The notes below the pieces were generated by a model. The model did no database searches. It was given only the letters and a program-made list of their open reading frames with translations, and was not told the DNA's origin. A stretch of 64,000 nucleotides of DNA from Imbricaverruca yamaguchii (Eukaryota; Arthropoda; Thecostraca; Neoverrucidae), in assembly GCA_034440575.1 (NCBI GenBank), contig JAOTOL010001525.1, positions 1,438,805-1,502,804 of the forward strand, read 5' to 3'. Shown here in pieces: positions 45,710 through 62,980 of this stretch (positions are counted from its first letter, which is position 1; every line of letters begins with the position of its first letter). A program made the position numbers and the translations under genes.

Positions 45710-47590
45710 GGGTGATTCTGAACATATTCTACTCTTTCTATTTGTTATCGAAGGAAAATATCGTTCACATGAATATTTCGTTTACATCATTCAATTCCCA
45801 AGTTCATGGAAAAACACAATATAACAATGCACGCCGAAACATTTGCCAGTTGCAGGGCATGCTCCGGGTGCCCACCGATTCGCCTGACTCACGGAGTTTA
45901 GCGAGGATTTCCACCTCCTCCATCGCTCGGTCGCACGTACTTGCGGAGATCCCTCTGACCTTGCGACATATCGTCTGCTTGAGCTCTTGGAGGCTTCCTG
46001 GGCTTCCTTGCTGGACCTTGCTCTTGAGGTAGCCCTGCATAAAGACATATAGAGGTGCCAAGTTTGGAGAACGAGCTAGCTAGGCATTTGTATTCTGCCT
46101 TGCGGCTGATGAAGCGCTCCCCAAAGTGTAGTTCCAGCCACTTAAGCGCTATGTTGGAGGTGTGTGGCCCGGTGTCGCAGTGATAAATTATTCATGAAAT
46201 AGGGTGGAATTCACCACTTTCTGAACACTCAATCGACATCCGTCTCAAAGAAGTATCGACATCCTACTTGCTTGTGAGCTTTTTGCGCCTCCTTTCTAAC
46301 AGTTCCTCGTGTATACGTATCATGGCAACGCTCTCAATAAGGAATGGTGATACACTAGCATTTCACAATGCAATCTCAGGTAAAAGTATCAACTATAATG
46401 TGATGTGACATACAGTACCAGTTTATATCATAGGTATTATTCTCCATATGCCTAATATGGCTCTTCCTAAGTTATGAATCTCAAAGCAAATTATGAAGGT
46501 ACAGTCATAAGTACTTATACCATTGGCTAAAATTTCAATCTGAAGGACATCAAAAGTATTTTATATGACATTAATTCCATGGCAAATTTCTACATCCTAT
46601 TGTGCTCCTTTCGACATCTCACACCTAACGAAAAACCATTATTTCAACACCGGGTGTCATCTCGCTGGAACCACATGATGCCCTGGGATGTTCTAGGGTG
46701 TTTCGTAGTGCTTGCAGACGCTGTTCCAGGAACGATCGAGCGGCTTGGCATAGCGCTCCTTGCCGATGGTGACTGTGGAGTCGCTGCAGTTCTGGAATCA
46801 AAAGGGGCTTGTGACCCCCGTTTGAGCCGAAGGAGCACCATACAGTAACCTTGTTGGGATGAGGGGGTTCTTCCATCACTGCACCTGAGATGCAGTTGCC
46901 CCAGATCCTGCAATTGTTGGTGCTCACTCCCTTATTGAGCCAAAAATAGATCTCGTCACTAAAGCAAATGTTGCTGATGAGGTTGGCGTCAGTGATGCGC
47001 ACGATACAAGACCCGACTTGCAAAAGCAACTCGTTCAATCTTGTCGCTTTCAGGCAATGTCTTATTGATAAATATTTTGCATGGCGTTATTCGAAGTATT
47101 TTTAAAGAAATTAATTCCACGGTGATGTAGCTGCTGTCAAATTGGCTTGCCATTTCCCCGATTTATTCCGTGCCTGTTTCGAGGACGATGACCTTTTCTT
47201 TTCCCCTCATTCTTCATGTTGATTTGATGTTTGGATATCCTGTTTCAGAATATATGCCGGACATTCTTTTAGTCATTCGCGGTATATATATGATTATAAT
47301 TGTATTTATGCTTATATATGTGTTTACCTATGTGTGTGTGTGTGTGTGTGTATGCATTTGTCGGTGATCAAGTGGTTGTCGAGGTGCCGTTTTCCATTTT
47401 CGAAGAGTTGTCCTGTCCTGCTCATGTGCCGGCATGTGACCGGGTGCGGTGTGCCCCAGAGCACGTGAGACGCTACGCCACAGAGGAGGCGATCGGGCCG
47501 GCGCCGAAAGGCTCGGGCGACGTGTCGTCGGACAGCGAGTCGTCGCTGTCGGACTTCTCCGAGGACGAGGCGCGCGACATGGAGCTATAA
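27445..47590 (+). CDS. UBE2H: UBE2H ubiquitin-conjugating enzyme E2, complete gene of five coding exons
   Basis: Exons 27445-27497, 29887-29963, 36183-36350, 45279-45407 and 47460-47590 join in frame (53+77+168+129+131 = 558 bases) to a 185-residue protein plus stop; human UBE2H has 183 residues. The enzyme accepts ubiquitin from E1 as a thioester and passes it on with E3 ligases; UBE2H works with the CTLH/GID complex. Visible features are the [12 protein letters not shown] start, HPN at residues 76-78, catalytic Cys87 in [10 protein letters not shown], and the acidic tail [16 protein letters not shown]. All introns are GT-AG. Intron 3 is 8.9 kb and repeat-filled. No break is seen, so the gene is probably functional. 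Confidence 0.96.
27746..27955. repeat. AGGT/ACCT tetranucleotide microsatellite
   Basis: About 210 bases of imperfect TAGG/CCTA tetramers in UBE2H intron 1, switching strand repeatedly so that CCTAGG palindromes arise. Several copies read AGGTAAGT, which matches a 5' splice-site consensus. Confidence 0.9.
27956..29886. other. UBE2H intron 1, AT-rich, no other gene
   Basis: AT-rich intron. A fragment resembling the SINE tail (GTTATTAGAGCTTTAGGGCA) lies at about 28279-28300. An (ATT) run lies at about 28637-28655. Diverged repeats around 29595-29870 share TTGTCTCCCATC and GTGGTGTAGCCTATTT. No conserved protein was recognised. Confidence 0.55.
29887..29963 (+). CDS. UBE2H: UBE2H exon 2
   Basis: After acceptor CTTCAG at 29881-29886 the exon encodes [16 protein letters not shown] and KFYGPKD, matching the UBE2H beta-strand region. 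Donor GTAAGT starts at 29964. Phase links exactly to exons 1 and 3. Confidence 0.94.
29964..31147. other. UBE2H intron 2, left part
   Basis: AT-rich intron. A patch of CCATGTTCTTCCATTCCATT-like short repeats lies at about 30615-30685. No exon or transposon protein was recognised. Confidence 0.5.
31156..31334 (+). mobile_element. tRNA-Lys-derived SINE with 8-bp TSD
   Basis: The head GTAGCCCAGTTGGTAGAGCG, then ACTCTTAATC and GTTTGAATCTC, is a decayed tRNA with a CTT (Lys) anticodon loop and recognisable A and B boxes. A core containing GACCAATCAGCACGAGCGG follows, similar to the other SINE family here. GAGCAGAT flanks it at 31148-31155 and 31335-31342. It is not a functional tRNA gene: the acceptor stem does not close. 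Confidence 0.7.
31560..31960 (-). repeat. Module F of the composite repeat, copy 3 (inverted)
   Basis: The minus strand shows the same landmarks as 21130-21605: AAACCATCATCCGACATTTT, GCTAAATGTTCATAGGCAGT and AACAATGGCAAATCTGA, then a C-run and ATTTCGAACTAGTGGTCACA. Confidence 0.7.
32010..32310. mobile_element. Family-H palindromic MITE
   Basis: GC-rich arms (GAAAGGCGTCCCTTTGAGA, GGGGCCCCTCC) end in AATTCCTGGATGCATCCCTG, comparable with the edges at 23830 and 60115. It sits between modules E and F of the inverted composite repeat. ORFs across it are non-coding by inspection. Confidence 0.5.
32600..34030 (-). repeat. Module E: tandem units of about 255-300 bp, copy 3 (inverted)
   Basis: About five units share, on the plus strand, GTCGAATGACNCCCATT, AATTGANGCCATAGCGACG, TGACCTTGACATGTCC, TTTGAAATGTTACTCGAG and TTGCTTGATACCAGAT. 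These are the reverse complements of the motifs at 20285-21050. Exact TGACCTTGA occurs at 33350 and 33606. Confidence 0.75.
34055..34207 (-). repeat. Module D of the composite repeat, copy 3 (inverted)
   Basis: GAACGATCATAAACCCGTCG and AATACAAATACGCC are the reverse complement of module D at 20136-20245. Confidence 0.65.
34208..35222. mobile_element. TTAA-bounded insert with 20-bp terminal inverted repeats
   Basis: The ends are CTTAACACTCACACGTCCGG (34208-34227) and CCGGACGTGCGCGTGTTAAG (35203-35222), inverted with two mismatches and carrying TTAA at their edges. Just inside are GACAGATGTCTGCCCCCC and a perfect 20-base palindrome at 35185-35204. The interior is rich in AGGTCA-like hexamers. 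It differs from copies A-C but occupies the equivalent point of the composite repeat. A piggyBac-like origin is inferred; no transposase is seen. Confidence 0.55.
35223..35425 (-). repeat. Module K of the composite repeat, copy 3 (inverted)
   Basis: On the minus strand it reads TGGGTGGAAAATTGTGCCTT, GTGACTCTGGGTGTCCTTGG and CATGAGCAGCCTTAAC. This matches 19105-19302 and 22130-22304. Confidence 0.65.
35426..35780. other. UBE2H intron 2, unassigned
   Basis: A C-homopolymer followed by GGTGGTTACGCCCATGG at about 35683-35712 resembles the edge of module F. Otherwise no feature was recognised. Confidence 0.4.
35785..35895 (-). mobile_element. SINE, 5'-truncated
   Basis: On the minus strand it reads GCTACTCTTCGCCCGTGGCC, then the core with TTGGC and the tail GTAAAACCAATAACCAACC, as in the full copies at 39243 and 55764. 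The tRNA head is missing. Confidence 0.7.
35896..36182. other. UBE2H intron 2, 3' end
   Basis: Ordinary intron sequence leading to the exon 3 acceptor CTTTTCAG at 36175-36182. Confidence 0.5.
36183..36350 (+). CDS. UBE2H: UBE2H exon 3 (catalytic core)
   Basis: Encodes [29 protein letters not shown] and [16 protein letters not shown]. This carries the HPN motif and the ubiquitin-accepting Cys87. Acceptor TTTTCAG precedes it; donor GTACGT starts at 36351 and lies at the edge of a local tandem repeat. The phase-1 end is completed by AT of exon 4 to give Asp. Confidence 0.97.
36345..36530. repeat. Short GGTACGTGCTGG-type tandem repeat at the exon 3 donor
   Basis: Units of about 40-50 bases containing GGTACGTGCTGGCC or GTGGTAGGTGCTGG with GGACGGACCTCT begin at the splice donor itself and continue to about 36530. 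Confidence 0.75.
36531..37220. other. UBE2H intron 3, no feature
   Basis: Intronic sequence with no recognised gene or repeat. Confidence 0.45.
37225..37400. mobile_element. Family-H MITE with a perfect 21-bp hairpin
   Basis: Begins near GGACGGATCCATAGGGGAAA. A perfect inverted repeat has 21-base arms at 37273-37293 and 37303-37323 with a 9-base loop. It is followed by two GCCCCTTCGGGG hairpins whose loops are TTCG. No protein is encoded. Confidence 0.6.
37401..37740. other. UBE2H intron 3, no feature
   Basis: Apart from a T-homopolymer at about 37636-37647, no feature was recognised. Confidence 0.4.
37745..38180 (+). pseudogene. LINE remnant: RNase H end and C-terminal zinc motif
   Basis: Read in the plus direction, the segment gives [15 protein letters not shown], the late RNase H motif of I-superclade LINEs. 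After stops and frame changes comes [19 protein letters not shown], a CCHC-type end. This is a decayed 3' fragment of a non-LTR retrotransposon in UBE2H intron 3. Confidence 0.65.
38181..39228. other. UBE2H intron 3, small repeat only
   Basis: A 15-base-type repeat around GTAACTCTCGAA lies at about 38874-38940. No gene was recognised. Confidence 0.5.
39243..39393 (+). mobile_element. Full-length tRNA-derived SINE (151 bp) with 14-bp TSD
   Basis: The head has GTAGAGGTAAGTTGCCCGTC and GGTTGTGGGTTCGAGTCC (B box). The core is GCGGCCAATCGGCGTGAGAG and the tail is AAAACCAATAACCAAC. Flanks TAATCC[G/A]CTGTGGA at 39229-39242 and 39394-39407 are a target duplication with one difference. This defines the full family unit at about 150-160 bases. 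Confidence 0.85.
39408..42070. other. UBE2H intron 3, no gene recognised
   Basis: About 2.6 kb of intron. ORFs at 39700-40062 and 39826-40248 overlap antisense and show no domain. No transposon protein was recognised. Confidence 0.45.
42071..43232. mobile_element. Element bounded by long imperfect inverted repeats
   Basis: CAGCTGGTGTGTTCCACGAC at 42071 pairs with the reverse complement of the end at 43232 (GTCGTGGAACGAACCAGCTG). Similarity continues inward for about 200 bases (GCCTGCGGCA at about 42222 and its mirror at about 43077). No coding sequence was recognised inside. It may be a foldback-type or MITE-like element. No target duplication is obvious. Confidence 0.55.
42553..42604 (-). 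mobile_element. SINE-tail fragment
   Basis: GGTTGGTTATTGGAGTTTAT followed by ATCGACTGCGTGGGTCATGC is the reversed SINE tail. It lies between the arms of the 42071-43232 inverted repeat. No clear target duplication was found. Confidence 0.6.
43233..44097. other. UBE2H intron 3, no feature
   Basis: AT-rich intron with no recognised gene or repeat. Confidence 0.45.
44111..44142 (-). mobile_element. 32-bp SINE-tail micro-insertion with exact 13-bp TSD
   Basis: Contains GTTAGTTGGGCTTAGGGGTG and CATCGA, a shortened reversed SINE tail. Perfect 13-base repeats CGTTTTGGTCGGT flank it at 44098-44110 and 44143-44155. Confidence 0.75.
44565..45110 (-). pseudogene. USP35/USP38-like C-terminal fragment, broken
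   Basis: Minus-strand translation gives [20 protein letters not shown], then [15 protein letters not shown], then [12 protein letters not shown] and [14 protein letters not shown]. This follows the order of a ubiquitin-specific protease His box (LYALVVHSG..GHYY.YAR, FNDS.V, KDTAYVLLY) and resembles USP38 beyond the domain (PPLQ.EL..AI..DN..Y). A TAG stop falls between the His box and the ND segment. The upstream [11 protein letters not shown] segment is in another frame. A His-box histidine (GHYH) is present but the Cys box is not seen. It sits antisense in UBE2H intron 3. A decayed gene copy is most likely; a real terminal exon with a sequencing error is possible. Confidence 0.55.
45279..45407 (+). 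CDS. UBE2H: UBE2H exon 4
   Basis: After acceptor GATTTCAG the exon encodes [20 protein letters not shown], then [19 protein letters not shown], the C-terminal helices of the E2 fold. Donor GTGAGT starts at 45408. Phases match exons 3 and 5. Confidence 0.96.
45597..45706. repeat. (AT)n microsatellite
   Basis: About 110 bases of TA dinucleotides with a few interruptions at the left end, in UBE2H intron 4. Confidence 0.97.
45790..46177 (-). pseudogene. mariner/Tc-type transposase remnant, C-terminal part
   Basis: Minus-strand segments read [20 protein letters not shown], then [18 protein letters not shown] and [12 protein letters not shown]. These match the region after the second catalytic Asp and the WGYLKSKV region of ITm transposases. 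Frames shift between segments. It continues the fragment at 46652-47040, from which it was split by a hAT-like insertion. Confidence 0.75.
46178..46651 (+). mobile_element. hAT-like MITE inserted in the mariner remnant
   Basis: Begins CAGTGATAAATTATTCATG and ends CCATTATTTCAACACC. Flanks CGGTGTCG (46170-46177) and GGGTGTCA (46652-46659) are an eroded 8-base duplication. The body matches 7336-7810 and 1-290. The insertion separates two parts of one transposase reading, which confirms its borders. Confidence 0.75.
46652..47040 (-). pseudogene. mariner/Tc-type transposase remnant, central part
   Basis: Minus strand: [20 protein letters not shown] then CRIWG and [16 protein letters not shown], and in a shifted frame [11 protein letters not shown]. 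These correspond to the FSDEAHF (first Asp), L.VWCA and WFQQDGA (second Asp) blocks of ITm transposases. At least one frameshift is present and the N-terminal DNA-binding part is not seen. Confidence 0.75.
47041..47459. other. UBE2H intron 4, 3' end with (TG)n
   Basis: A (TG) run lies at about 47331-47352. The exon 5 acceptor CCCCAG ends at 47459. Confidence 0.6.
47460..47590 (+). CDS. UBE2H: UBE2H exon 5 with stop
   Basis: Encodes [11 protein letters not shown] and the acidic tail [20 protein letters not shown], ending in TAA at 47588-47590. The tail is the hallmark of UBE2H and is rich in possible casein-kinase-type Ser-Asp/Glu sites. Confidence 0.96.
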
Positions 47591-48330
47591 CTGGCCGGGG
47601 GCCGGCCGGGCGCCACCAGTGCCGCGCCCGCTCCGGCCGGCCCCGTGCGGCGCCACCTGCAGTCGGCGCTGGCGGACGGCGCGCCGCCCGTGCCTGCTCC
47701 GTGAGCGGCGCTGCGCCGGCGACCAGTGCGCCTCGAACATCGGGCGGCCGGTCGTGCCCAGCCGCTCGGCAGTAGACATTGTGTGCGATGAGGAGTAGCT
47801 TTAAGCTCAGCTCTGCCAGCCAGCCCCACTGGGCCGAGACAGTCGACGGTGGTCGATGTGCCGGATGTATTTTCAGTGTTTGGCAGAGCGTGAGCCGGGT
47901 CCGGCCGCTCCTCAGTGTCCTGTACGGCAGTGAGAGCCGCCCTCGGCGCGCCCTTCCACCCGCCATCTGTTTTACTGCTGTACTGCTGGTATCGGACACG
48001 TGCTTGGGTTGGGTGCACGTGCTGACTGCGTGAGAACGGTATTCGGGAAGTAGCTAGTGTTGTGTGCGGTTTCGAGATCGGAGTCGAACGACCGACCTGG
48101 AGCCTGTGGTCAGCGGGTCCCGGCGACGTGCGCGTGCCCATTTGATTTCCGCTTGTCTACCACTGATGTGGTACGTGCCGATATTTTTAAGCAATTATAA
48201 ACGGTATCCGTCGAGTTAGAACATTGCCCACTTCTTCAGTTCGTCACGCGCAATTGGCATGTGTCCAGGTTAGCGACTTATATGATTAGTTCCATTTTAG
48301 CATGCTTTTAGTGTTGTGATTAAATTAAAG
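47591..48330 (+). other. UBE2H: Probable UBE2H 3' UTR
   Basis: GC-rich sequence follows the stop and then becomes AT-rich. Two overlapping ATTAAA hexamers at 48319-48329 could serve as a polyadenylation signal. The end is a guess from these hexamers. The 222- and 223-codon minus ORFs here are antisense by-products of GC-rich sequence. Confidence 0.4.
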
Positions 48331-49245
48331 TTAAGCTTTAGTGAGAATGCCTGATGGAGTCCGCGAAACACATCGCTTTTTAATCAGTGTATTCTGCCTT
48401 CAGGTGTTTTGTTTTCAAATTACGTTTCTGCCCCAAGTGTTTGTAATGGTATTACGAACCGATGACTTGGTTTACCTCTGCATGTGAATGTGTGAATCGG
48501 TCAACACGGCACTTACTGTGTGCCACCGGACTCTTGAAGCGCCTTCAGAGCACTCGTCTCAGTCAGTGGCGGCCATATCTCGGATCACTGCTTGCGCGCC
48601 CAGGTCCATGAGCAATGTGCACGCCGTGTCATGCCTGCTTGCGATCGTGCTGTGGTGCCGGCCGAGAGACGTCTGGTGGGTGGTGCCGCCTCTCAAGTGT
48701 CGCCGGTGTGTTTCTGGTGGGCCATTCGGGCCGCGTTGCGTGGTCAGGTCAGCACGGGCAGGTAGCTGGTGCACAGTAGATGGCGCGGCCGGTTGGCCGG
48801 AGAGTAGTGAGTAGCGCGTGCGGTGAGTTGTTTGTCTGCTCGTTTGATGGTTAGGTTAAGGTAGCGCCGACAACAGGATCCGGACGTCTGAGATGGAGAG
48901 GCAGGCAGGCCGGCTGTTGTGTTTGGCGCGGTGACGACCGCCGACTCCCGTCTCCGATCGACTGGGACGGCACGCAGCTCTACTGACGGCCGACACTCCC
49001 GGGTCGCTCCCAGGCGGGGGCTACCGTGCCTCCTGTTTCGGGGGAGTCGCACTCTGAGCCACCCAATCAAACCCCGGCCAAACACACGTGGGGCCCCACG
49101 TGTAAACCAGGACCGGTAAACCAGGGCTGCTCTGCCCGGCATAGCACATCATGTTAAGGGTAACGGGCCACGCTCCAGCCAGGTCACATCCAGGACACGT
49201 GGACATCACCCCGATCCCATCTGTATCACATCCGTGTCACACCGC
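48331..49245. other. Intergenic between convergent genes
   Basis: Moderate-GC sequence with overlapping ORFs on both strands and no recognisable domain. Confidence 0.4.
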
Positions 49246-49640
49246 GAACGACACCCTGGTGACGCCTAACCACACATTGGCGATAACCTGGCACACTGGA
49301 GCCAAACCTGACCACATCCAGATGACACCGGAGCCAAACCCGACCACATCCTGGTGACACTGGGGCCCAATCCTGGTGACACTGGGGCCCCATCCTGGTG
49401 ACACTGTAGCCAAACCCGACCACATCCTGGTGACACTGGAGACAAACCCGACCACATCCTGGTGACACTGGAGCCAAACCCGACCACATCCTGGTGACAC
49501 TGGAGCCGAACCCGACCACATCCTGGTGACACCGGAGCACCATCCTGGTGACACCGGAGCCAAACCTGGGTCACATCGTGGTGACACCGGAGACCAAACA
49601 CGGATCACATCCTGGTGACACCGGAGCCAAACATGAACAC
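49246..49640. repeat. 32-bp minisatellite
   Basis: Units containing CCACATCCTGGTGACACTGG and AGCCAAACCCGA repeat about every 32 bases, with some shorter units. Diverged copies extend to about 49870. The 211-codon minus ORF at 49237-49872 is the repeat read in one frame. Confidence 0.9.
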
Positions 49641-51585
49641 ACCGTAAGTCCATTGGAACTGCATCTCGCACATCCCGGTGATGCCCTAACCACACGTGGG
49701 CGATAACCTGGTGACACCCGAGCCGCTTACGAACCACCCCCGACGGCATCCCGGTGACGTCGGAACACCTGGCGGACCACGTCTCGGTTACACGGGAACC
49801 ACGGCCGGCTGGTGACGTCCGGACCACTTCCGAGCCACATCTGCAGTGCATGGGACCACGTCGAGACCGCACTCGGACCTGATGTTGGTGTCACACGTGT
49901 GGCCCGTGGACCAAGTGCGACTACACGCGAACCGCATCCCAAACCGGCTGGCCTGTCAACCCAGACCAGCAGCGGTCTCTGCCGGGTAGAAACCACTGGT
50001 GGTTTATGATCGGTCTGGAGGCGAGGCCAACATAGTTAACCAGAAGCGTCAGCCAACTGAGCGCAGTGATACACCATAGACGGTGAAATGTTCAACGATG
50101 CAGCCGCCGAAACCTCCGCGACGCTGCCCCGTCGGCGTTCGCCCGGACCGTGCGCAGCGAGCGCGACTGGAGGCTAGAGCCGACGGCGCCGGCCCGCGTC
50201 GGCACAGCTGCGGTCACCAGCTAGCAGAGAGGAAGAGTAGCTGTCGGGCCGGGTAACGGGCGACGTGTCCTCGCGCTCCGGCGGCCTGGATCGGGCCGGA
50301 TTGTCCAGCCGTGACGCACGGGTGTGAACTTGGACGCTACCTGATGTACCGTACAGCAGACGTGTTAAGTGTTTACCTATGGCGCCTTCGCTCCACGGAG
50401 CAGGCGCGTGTGTCGTGTACCTAACATCTTGACATTTACAATAAAACGATCGTCGACGCAGGTCGGGATGGTGATCGTCGCGCTGCTATATGATCAACAT
50501 GGTCGATGCGCCCTAAAGCCAAGATCGTCGCGTGTGCGAGTGCAGAGCTGCGTCGACAGGTGTGTGCAGACAGGCACCGGCCGGCAAGAGAAAAAAAAAA
50601 CAGCCGTACAGCACAGCCCGCATATATTCGGCTCTCTCGCTGGCGGGACCACACCTACCACAGCACAACAAATACTGAATACACGGCAGTTGTGAACCGC
50701 GCGCGGCTTCGGAGGCATGCGACTTGTGGCGCACTGACAAAGCACGGTCTTTGCCATGTAAGTGGCCAGTCGACATCCGTCTTGGCCAAATCGGACACAA
50801 AGGAGCCCTCGACCAACTATAGCCAGCGGGCACGCATGGATCATAAAGAAATCAATACGAGACGAGTGAAACGAACGAGGTAAGCGTGCATACGTACAAT
50901 CGCTTGCCGGGTGCAGGTCAAGGTGCCGGGCCAGCCCTGGTTCGGACTTGCAGAGGGACTGACCGGACCCAGCTGTAGTCAGATCGGCGGCATCAGTTGT
51001 GGACTGGTCTGGATCGATGGGACACGTATGTGTATGGGAGAGTGATCGAGGACCAGACTGGCGACCGGAATAGACAGCCAGGGGACTGGACAGGAGCTGG
51101 GCGTGGCTATGCAGTCCTCGGCCACCACTGCCGGCGGTCGGCCGGTGTCGATCCATCTGCAACAGGTCCGGCTCACGTCACGTGGCGGCTAAGCCTCGTC
51201 ATGTCTTGTCACCGCCAAACTCATCAGTGGCGGCCAAGTCCTCGTCAGGTCACGTCACCGCCAAACTCACGTCGCGTGCTGACAAGGCCCGCGCAGTCTT
51301 GCGACCGAATTCACGTCGCACCAGGCTAATGTCACGTCATGATTAGGCGAGTGCCATCTCGCAGCTTCCTCAATCTGGCGCGCGTCAAACTCGAGCTATC
51401 ACGGACACATGGCCCAAAGGTGGGCTGTCGCCGGTTGTGAGCTCGGAGAACTTGTGTGTTATGCTTTTTGGTTGAAGTGGAGGGCAAGCACAAGCATATT
51501 AAACTGCGAAAGCACTTCCGCCAGACTCCATGGACATTGTTCACACTTGGAAGATAATCTAATTTTAAGAAGAAAAACGCTTCGT
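49641..51585. other. Intergenic sequence, no gene recognised
   Basis: GC-rich stretch with several overlapping ORFs (for example 50494-51162 minus). None shows a domain. A loose repeat of AACTCACGTC/GTCACGTCA motifs lies at about 51175-51345. Confidence 0.4.
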
Positions 51586-51591
51586 TTATTT
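51586..51591 (-). terminator. Candidate polyadenylation signal for the IRAG-like gene
   Basis: The minus strand reads AATAAA here, about 425 bases downstream of the TAG stop at 52017. Position and orientation fit a 3' UTR end. Confidence 0.4.
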
Positions 51592-52016
51592 TATGCAATT
51601 CTGGACCACAGTACTACTGGGTGATTTTTTGTTTGTTCCAGGGGAAGAGGTAAGTCTGGTTGGGTTTTCGGTCCGTCTTCCCAAGGCCTTTGGCCCCTCC
51701 ACGACAGGCCGCCGTGTCTCGAGGGGGAAAGGTAAATCTAGGTGAGTTTGATTCATCGTAGCTTCCCTTCTCACATGAGACCTCCGCGACGCGACGTGGG
51801 GAACCAGCAGGTCGTTGGGTCCGCAGCGACCCGTTGGTTCCCCACGACGGTTCTCACGACCTCCACGACCGTTCACTGGGTCCGCTAGAACGACCCTGGC
51901 ACGTGAAATGTGCCTCTGCCAATGTGCTACGATCTGCGTTCGACCGAGATAATGATGGCCTATTACCTGGTATGTGGCTGGCGAAGTAACCAGTGACCTG
52001 CCATCTGGGCGTCCTG

Positions 52017-60916
<8,900 letters not shown>

Positions 60917-61358
60917 CTGAAGAGCTGCCAACACAGAGCGACTGAAGTCAATACTTTCACCCTCATCTCCTGTCGTTCCGCAGTTCTTGATCAGCACTTC
61001 ATACTCATCATCGTCACCCTCGTCATCCCCTCAATATGCACGTCGTATCCCTCGTCCTCACGTCCCTCGCCCTTAATCTCCACGTCGTATTGATCGTGTT
61101 CCTATCCTGGTACACCATCCTTCACACAGGCAGAAGCGCCGTTGTGCAGCCCACTTGAGGAGCTTGTATTGGCAGGGCCGTGCCCGGCAGGAAGTTGCGT
61201 ACGCTGTACTAGATAACACTAATGCTACGTCTTTGTGCTTTCCTTAGTGTATTTGATCGTTGCATATACATATATAATAAGATTATAATAAGAATAATAC
61301 TAACACTTTAACAATACCAAGCTTCAATCAAGAATAATACTAACAATACCAATAAATA

Positions 61359-61394
<36 letters not shown>

Positions 61395-61735
61395 CATAAT
61401 AATAATACAACTAATGATAGTAATATATCCCCAACATACGCTCACATGCATGTGCATAATCCTCGGCTAGGCCATGCGAAACAATGCTAATGGTGTTAGG
61501 TTATTCAGCAGGTCGTACTTTTAGGCTGCATCCATCTAGCACCTGATCGTAGCACAAAGTGGGCTGTGCGGTTTCGGATATAAAATCTAATGCATGAAAT
61601 ATCTCTGCGTAGGCACAACATTGCAGTTCAGCCAGTAGTATGTGCCTCATGCACAGCAGACCACCTTCGCCCGCCCGTCACCGACACCTCACCGCCACCC
61701 TATCATCAACACCGATCGGCACCAACTCGCCACCA
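60917..61735. other. Upstream intron with (AAT) microsatellite
   Basis: An AATAAT-type run lies at about 61354-61405, surrounded by AATACTAACA-like short repeats from 61280. No exon was recognised. Confidence 0.6.
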
Positions 61736-61945
61736 AACTACCGTCACCGACCACCACCAACTTTCACAGACCACCACCAACTGTCACCGACCACCAACTT
61801 TCACAGACCACCACCAACTGCCACCGACCACCAACTTTTACAGACCACCACCAACTGTCACCGACCACCACAAACTGTCGCCGAACATCACCAACTGTCA
61901 TTGACCACCACCAAAATTGTCGCCGACTGACACCGAACACCACCA
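61736..61945. repeat. 17-20-bp ACCACCAACTGTCACCG repeat
   Basis: About ten units alternating CCACCACCAACTTTCACAGA and CCACCAACTGTCACCGA. It lies next to the larger 43-bp array. Confidence 0.85.
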
Positions 61946-62027
61946 GCTACAGACAACATTCACTGCCCACCACCGACCGCCACCGACCGACACCGGTCAG
62001 CATTCCCCCTCCGGACACCAGTGCGCG

Positions 62028-62980
62028 TGCTGAGCACACATACCAGCCAACTCCAGGACACTGCACCACCGTCGGTCCACACATACCAGCCAACTCCAGG
62101 ACATTGGACCACCGTCGATCCACACATACCAGCCAACTCCAGGACACGCACCACCGTCGATCCACACATACCAGCCAACTCCAGGACATTGGACCACCGT
62201 CGATCCACACATACCAGCCAACTCCAGGACACGCACCACCGTCGATCCACACATACCAGCCAACTCCAGGACACTGCACCACCGTCGGTCCACACATACC
62301 AGCCAACTCCAGGACACTGGACCACCGTCGATCCACACATACCAGCCAACTCCAGGACACTGGACCACCGTCGATCCACACATACCAGCCAACTCCAGGA
62401 CACTGGACCACCGTCGATCCACACATACCAGCCAACTCCAGGACACTGGACCACCGTCGATCCACACATACCAGCCAACTCCAGGACACTGGACCACCGT
62501 CGATCCACACATACCAGCCAACTCCAGGACACTGCACCACCGTCGATCCACACATACCAGCCAACTCCAGGACACTGGACCACCGTCGATCCACACATAC
62601 CAGCCAACTCCAGGACACTGGACCACCGTCGGTCCACACATACCAGCCAACTCCAGGACACTGACCACCGTCGATCCACACATACCAGCCAACTCCAGGA
62701 CACTGGGCCACCGTCGATCCACACATACCAGCCAACTCCAGGACACTGGACCATCGTCGATCCACACATACCAGCCAACTCCAGGACACTGGACCACCGT
62801 CGATCCACACATACCAGCCAACTTCAGGACACTGGACCACCGTCGATCACACACATACCAGCCAACTCCAGGACACTGACCACCGTCGATCCACACATAC
62901 CAGCCAACTCCAGGACACTGGACCATCGTCGATCCACACATACCAGCCAACTCCGGGACACTGCACCACCGTCGATACGG
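62028..62980. repeat. 43-bp minisatellite, about 22 units
   Basis: The unit contains CACATACCAGCCAACTCCAG and GACACTGGACCACCGTCGAT with 41-43-base spacing and little divergence. The unit has no stop on either strand in most frames. This yields five long overlapping ORFs (282-353 codons), which I regard as artefacts. Confidence 0.95.

Noticed and set aside
47328..48141. 222- and 223-codon minus ORFs over the UBE2H 3' end
   Set aside because: Antisense to the conserved UBE2H exon 5 and GC-rich 3' UTR, with no recognisable domain.
49246..49640. CRISPR-like array of regular repeats
   Set aside because: Units are contiguous without unique spacers and the sequence is eukaryotic, so it is a minisatellite.
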